Positions 12,488-14,247 of a stretch of 14,247 nt of DNA are shown piece by piece. The DNA comes from Bacteroidales bacterium (GTDB lineage Bacteria > Bacteroidota > Bacteroidia > Bacteroidales > Muribaculaceae). The notes beneath the pieces were generated by a model. It saw only the letters and a list, made by a program, of their open reading frames with translations. It was not told the origin of the DNA and did not search any database. Position 1 is the first letter of the stretch, and each line of letters starts with the position of its first letter. A program made the translations under genes and the position numbers. The DNA is taken from positions 1 to 14,247 of the forward strand of contig DXYS01000078.1 in the NCBI GenBank assembly GCA_019415705.1. The letters run 5' to 3'.

Positions 12488-12552
12488 TTTGTTTAATTTT
12501 TTTAATTAATTCGAGTGGTTTATAATAGTGCGTCAACTCGTGACGCGTTGTT

Positions 12553-13149
12553 TCATTTCTTTTTAGGCGTAATCATGATTGTCATACGCTTGCCTTCGAG
12601 TACGGGCATCTGCTCAACTTTGCCATATTCCTCAAGGTCGTTTGCAAAACGAAGCAGAAGAACTTCGCCCTGCTCCTTGAAGAGAATCGAGCGTCCTTTG
12701 AAGAAGACATAGGCCTTTACCTTTGCACCTTCCTGAAGGAATCCGACCGCGTGCTTGAGCTTAAAGTTGTAGTCGTGGTCATCAGTCTGAGGACCGAATC
12801 TGATCTCCTTGACGACAACTTTGGTCGACTTGGCTTTAATCTCCTTGGCTTTCTTTTTCTGCTGATAGAGATATTTCTGGTAGTCAAGGACCTTGCATAC
12901 GGGCGGCTCGGCGTTGGCTGAAATCTCGACAAGGTCGAGCTCGAGCTCTTCGGCTATCTTGAGCGCCTCCTGAATGGTGTAGATACCTGCTGTCACATTA
13001 TCGCCTACGAGACGTACTTCACGAGCTCGGATGTGCTCGTTGATATTGTTGGGATAGGCGTTGCGCTCCGGACGACGCTGGGGCTGACGGGCTTGGTTAT
13101 TGCCGGGATTGGGACGAGGTCCGGCGGGATGATAGGGCTTTTTGTCCAT
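12553..13149 (-). CDS. infC: Translation initiation factor IF-3
   Basis: A 198-residue IF-3. After a 33-residue Pro-, Asn- and Arg-rich extension typical of Bacteroidetes comes the N-domain at about 34-101 (NINEHIRAREVRLVG, EALKIAEELELDLVEISANAEPPVCKVLDYQKY). A lysine-rich linker and the C-domain follow at about 108-198 (VVKEIRFGPQTDDHDYNFKLKHAVGFLQEGAKVKAYVFFKGR, ending MTIMITPKKK). It binds the 30S subunit, keeps subunits apart and checks initiator tRNA pairing. It begins nine bases after the thrS stop with an ordinary ATG, unlike the AUU start known in E. coli, so start-codon autoregulation of that kind is not evident. Confidence 0.97.
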   Translation of the reverse strand: MDKKPYHPAGPRPNPGNNQARQPQRRPERNAYPNNINEHIRAREVRLVGDNVTAGIYTIQEALKIAEELELDLVEISANAEPPVCKVLDYQKYLYQQKKKAKEIKAKSTKVVVKEIRFGPQTDDHDYNFKLKHAVGFLQEGAKVKAYVFFKGRSILFKEQGEVLLLRFANDLEEYGKVEQMPVLEGKRMTIMITPKKK

Positions 13150-13158
13150 TCAGGGGAT

Positions 13159-14247
13159 TTATTGATTAATCATTTCGTTGACTTCTTTAGTCAAATTCTC
13201 CGCAAAGATAGCAATTTTCATCGTACCTTTATCGCCTTCGCCCTGTTTTCTTACAGAAACTTCACCATTTTCGGCTTCTTTTTCGCCTACAATGAGCAGA
13301 TAAGGGATACGTTTGAGCTCGTTGTCACGGATTTTCTTGCCGATTTTCTCATTGCGGTCGTCGACGATAGTGCGCACGTCGGCTGCATTGAGCTGCTTGG
13401 CGACTTCGAAAGCATAGTCGTTGAATTTCTCGCTGATGGGCAGAACGACTGCCTGATCGGGAGCGAGCCAAAGCGGGAAACGACCGGCCGTGTGCTCAAG
13501 AAGTACGGCGACGAAGCGCTCCATTGAGCCGAAAGGCGCACGGTGAATCATCACCGGACGGTGCTTCTGGTTGTCAGCGCCGGTGTATTCGAGCTGGAAG
13601 CGCTCGGGCAGGTTATAGTCGACCTGAATAGTACCGAGCTGCCAGCGGCGGCCGATGGCATCCTTGACCATGAAGTCGAGCTTGGGACCGTAGAACGCAG
13701 CTTCGCCAAGCTCCTTGCGGGCTTTAAGACCTTTCTCCTCGCAAGCCTCAATGATAGCCTGCTCGGCAAGGTGCCAGTTCTCGTCACTGCCGATATATTT
13801 CTCTTTGTTGTTGGGGTCTCGGAGTGAAATCTGGGCCTCGAAGTTGTCAAATTTAAGTGCCTTGAAGATATAGAAAATGATATCCATAACTTTGAGGAAC
13901 TCAGTCTTAATCTGGTCGGGAGCACAGAAGATATGTGCGTCGTCCTGCGTAAAGCCGCGCACACGTGTCAGTCCGTGGAGCTCTCCGCTCTGCTCGTAAC
14001 GATAGACGGTGCCAAACTCAGCGAGACGCAGAGGCAGGTCACGGTATGAACGAGGGAAGGCGCGGAAAATCTCGCAGTGGTGAGGGCAGTTCATAGGTTT
14101 AAGCAGATACTCCTCGCCTTCCTCGGGGGTGTGAATGGGCTGGAACGAATCCTTGCCGTACTTGGCATAGTGACCCGAGGTGACATATAGCATCTTGTTG
14201 CCGATATGAGGAGTGATTACCTGCTGGTAACCATACTGTTTCTGAAT
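13159..14247 (-). CDS. thrS: Threonyl-tRNA synthetase, C-terminal 362 residues
   Basis: The frame is open to the window edge, so the N-terminal editing domain and true start lie outside. The class II catalytic core is visible: MNCPHHCEIF, YRDLPLRLAEFGTVYRYEQSGELHGLTRVRGFTQDDAHIF (motif 2) and HRAPFGSMERF (motif 3). The Cys of MNCPHH and the His residues of DDAHIF and HRAPFG correspond to the three zinc ligands that select threonine. The last 110 residues are the anticodon-binding domain (QAVVLPISEKFNDYAFEVAKQL, RNEKIGKKIRDNELKRIPYLLIVGEKE, SVRKQGEGDKG). It charges tRNA-Thr in the cytosol and heads the operon with infC, rpmI and rplT. Confidence 0.98.
   Translation of the reverse strand: MQKQYGYQQVITPHIGNKMLYVTSGHYAKYGKDSFQPIHTPEEGEEYLLKPMNCPHHCEIFRAFPRSYRDLPLRLAEFGTVYRYEQSGELHGLTRVRGFTQDDAHIFCAPDQIKTEFLKVMDIIFYIFKALKFDNFEAQISLRDPNNKEKYIGSDENWHLAEQAIIEACEEKGLKARKELGEAAFYGPKLDFMVKDAIGRRWQLGTIQVDYNLPERFQLEYTGADNQKHRPVMIHRAPFGSMERFVAVLLEHTAGRFPLWLAPDQAVVLPISEKFNDYAFEVAKQLNAADVRTIVDDRNEKIGKKIRDNELKRIPYLLIVGEKEAENGEVSVRKQGEGDKGTMKIAIFAENLTKEVNEMINQ

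Noticed and set aside
12530..12546. Perfect 6-bp stem with 5-base loop just after infC, considered as a terminator
   Set aside because: No T-run follows on the minus strand, and termination here would cut off rpmI and rplT. It may be an RNA processing or stability element, but the evidence is thin.
13033..13527. Plus-strand open frame of 164 codons
   Set aside because: It is antisense to infC and thrS, which are certain; the frame is open because of the codon usage of those genes.

Overview
The window comes from a member of the Bacteroidales. Muribaculaceae is my best guess, from protein style only. The evidence is the thrS-infC-rpmI-rplT order with Bacteroidetes-type proteins, start codons without Shine-Dalgarno sequences, TAnnTTTG-type promoter elements, and a membrane-anchored CarboxypepD_reg-type protein beside a PflA-like radical SAM enzyme. 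Every gene I accept lies on the minus strand, so the window is read from right to left.

Right end (about 14247-11720): the conserved translation operon, consisting of the C-terminal part of thrS (runs off the window), infC, rpmI and rplT. It is closed by a strong intrinsic terminator at 11724-11760. A hairpin just before rplT is a candidate L20 control site.

Middle (11602-7920): a candidate Crp/Fnr-type site and a -7 element precede a compact run. The run holds a small PflA-like radical SAM protein, a protein with a cytosolic Cys cluster, a membrane segment and a CarboxypepD_reg-like domain, and a secreted protein (DUF4424-like at best) broken by a one-base frameshift. A Crp/Fnr-family regulator follows 71 bases later. 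A second, better Crp-type site lies just beyond the regulator, in front of the left-hand gene array. In both places the site centre is 33 bp upstream of the centre of the -7 element, which suggests that the regulator controls both flanking units.

Left half (7787-109): an AT-richer, tightly packed, one-directional array of about fifteen small genes of mostly unknown function. They are secreted proteins, lipoproteins, single-span proteins with soluble domains, polytopic proteins of about 120-160 residues, and one DUF2019-like HEAT-type protein. Many are paralogues. Six gene starts carry nearly the same 27-nt cassette encoding MKLTDKRFW, followed by unrelated bodies. Two more starts share a second cassette encoding M(N/S)KWHKI. 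The first cassette carries stop codons in both other frames, so it also ends the gene in front of it. The layout resembles arrays of immunity or accessory genes grown by duplication and tail exchange, but no toxin is visible in the window.

Several array genes, and the secreted protein at 8582-9966, are each split by what reads as a single-base indel, mostly in a short homopolymer, with long open frame on both sides. These are either recent pseudogenes or assembly errors, and raw reads would decide. No tRNA, rRNA, CRISPR array, transposase or integrase was seen. The longest gene-free stretch is 11540-11804, described under its own features.
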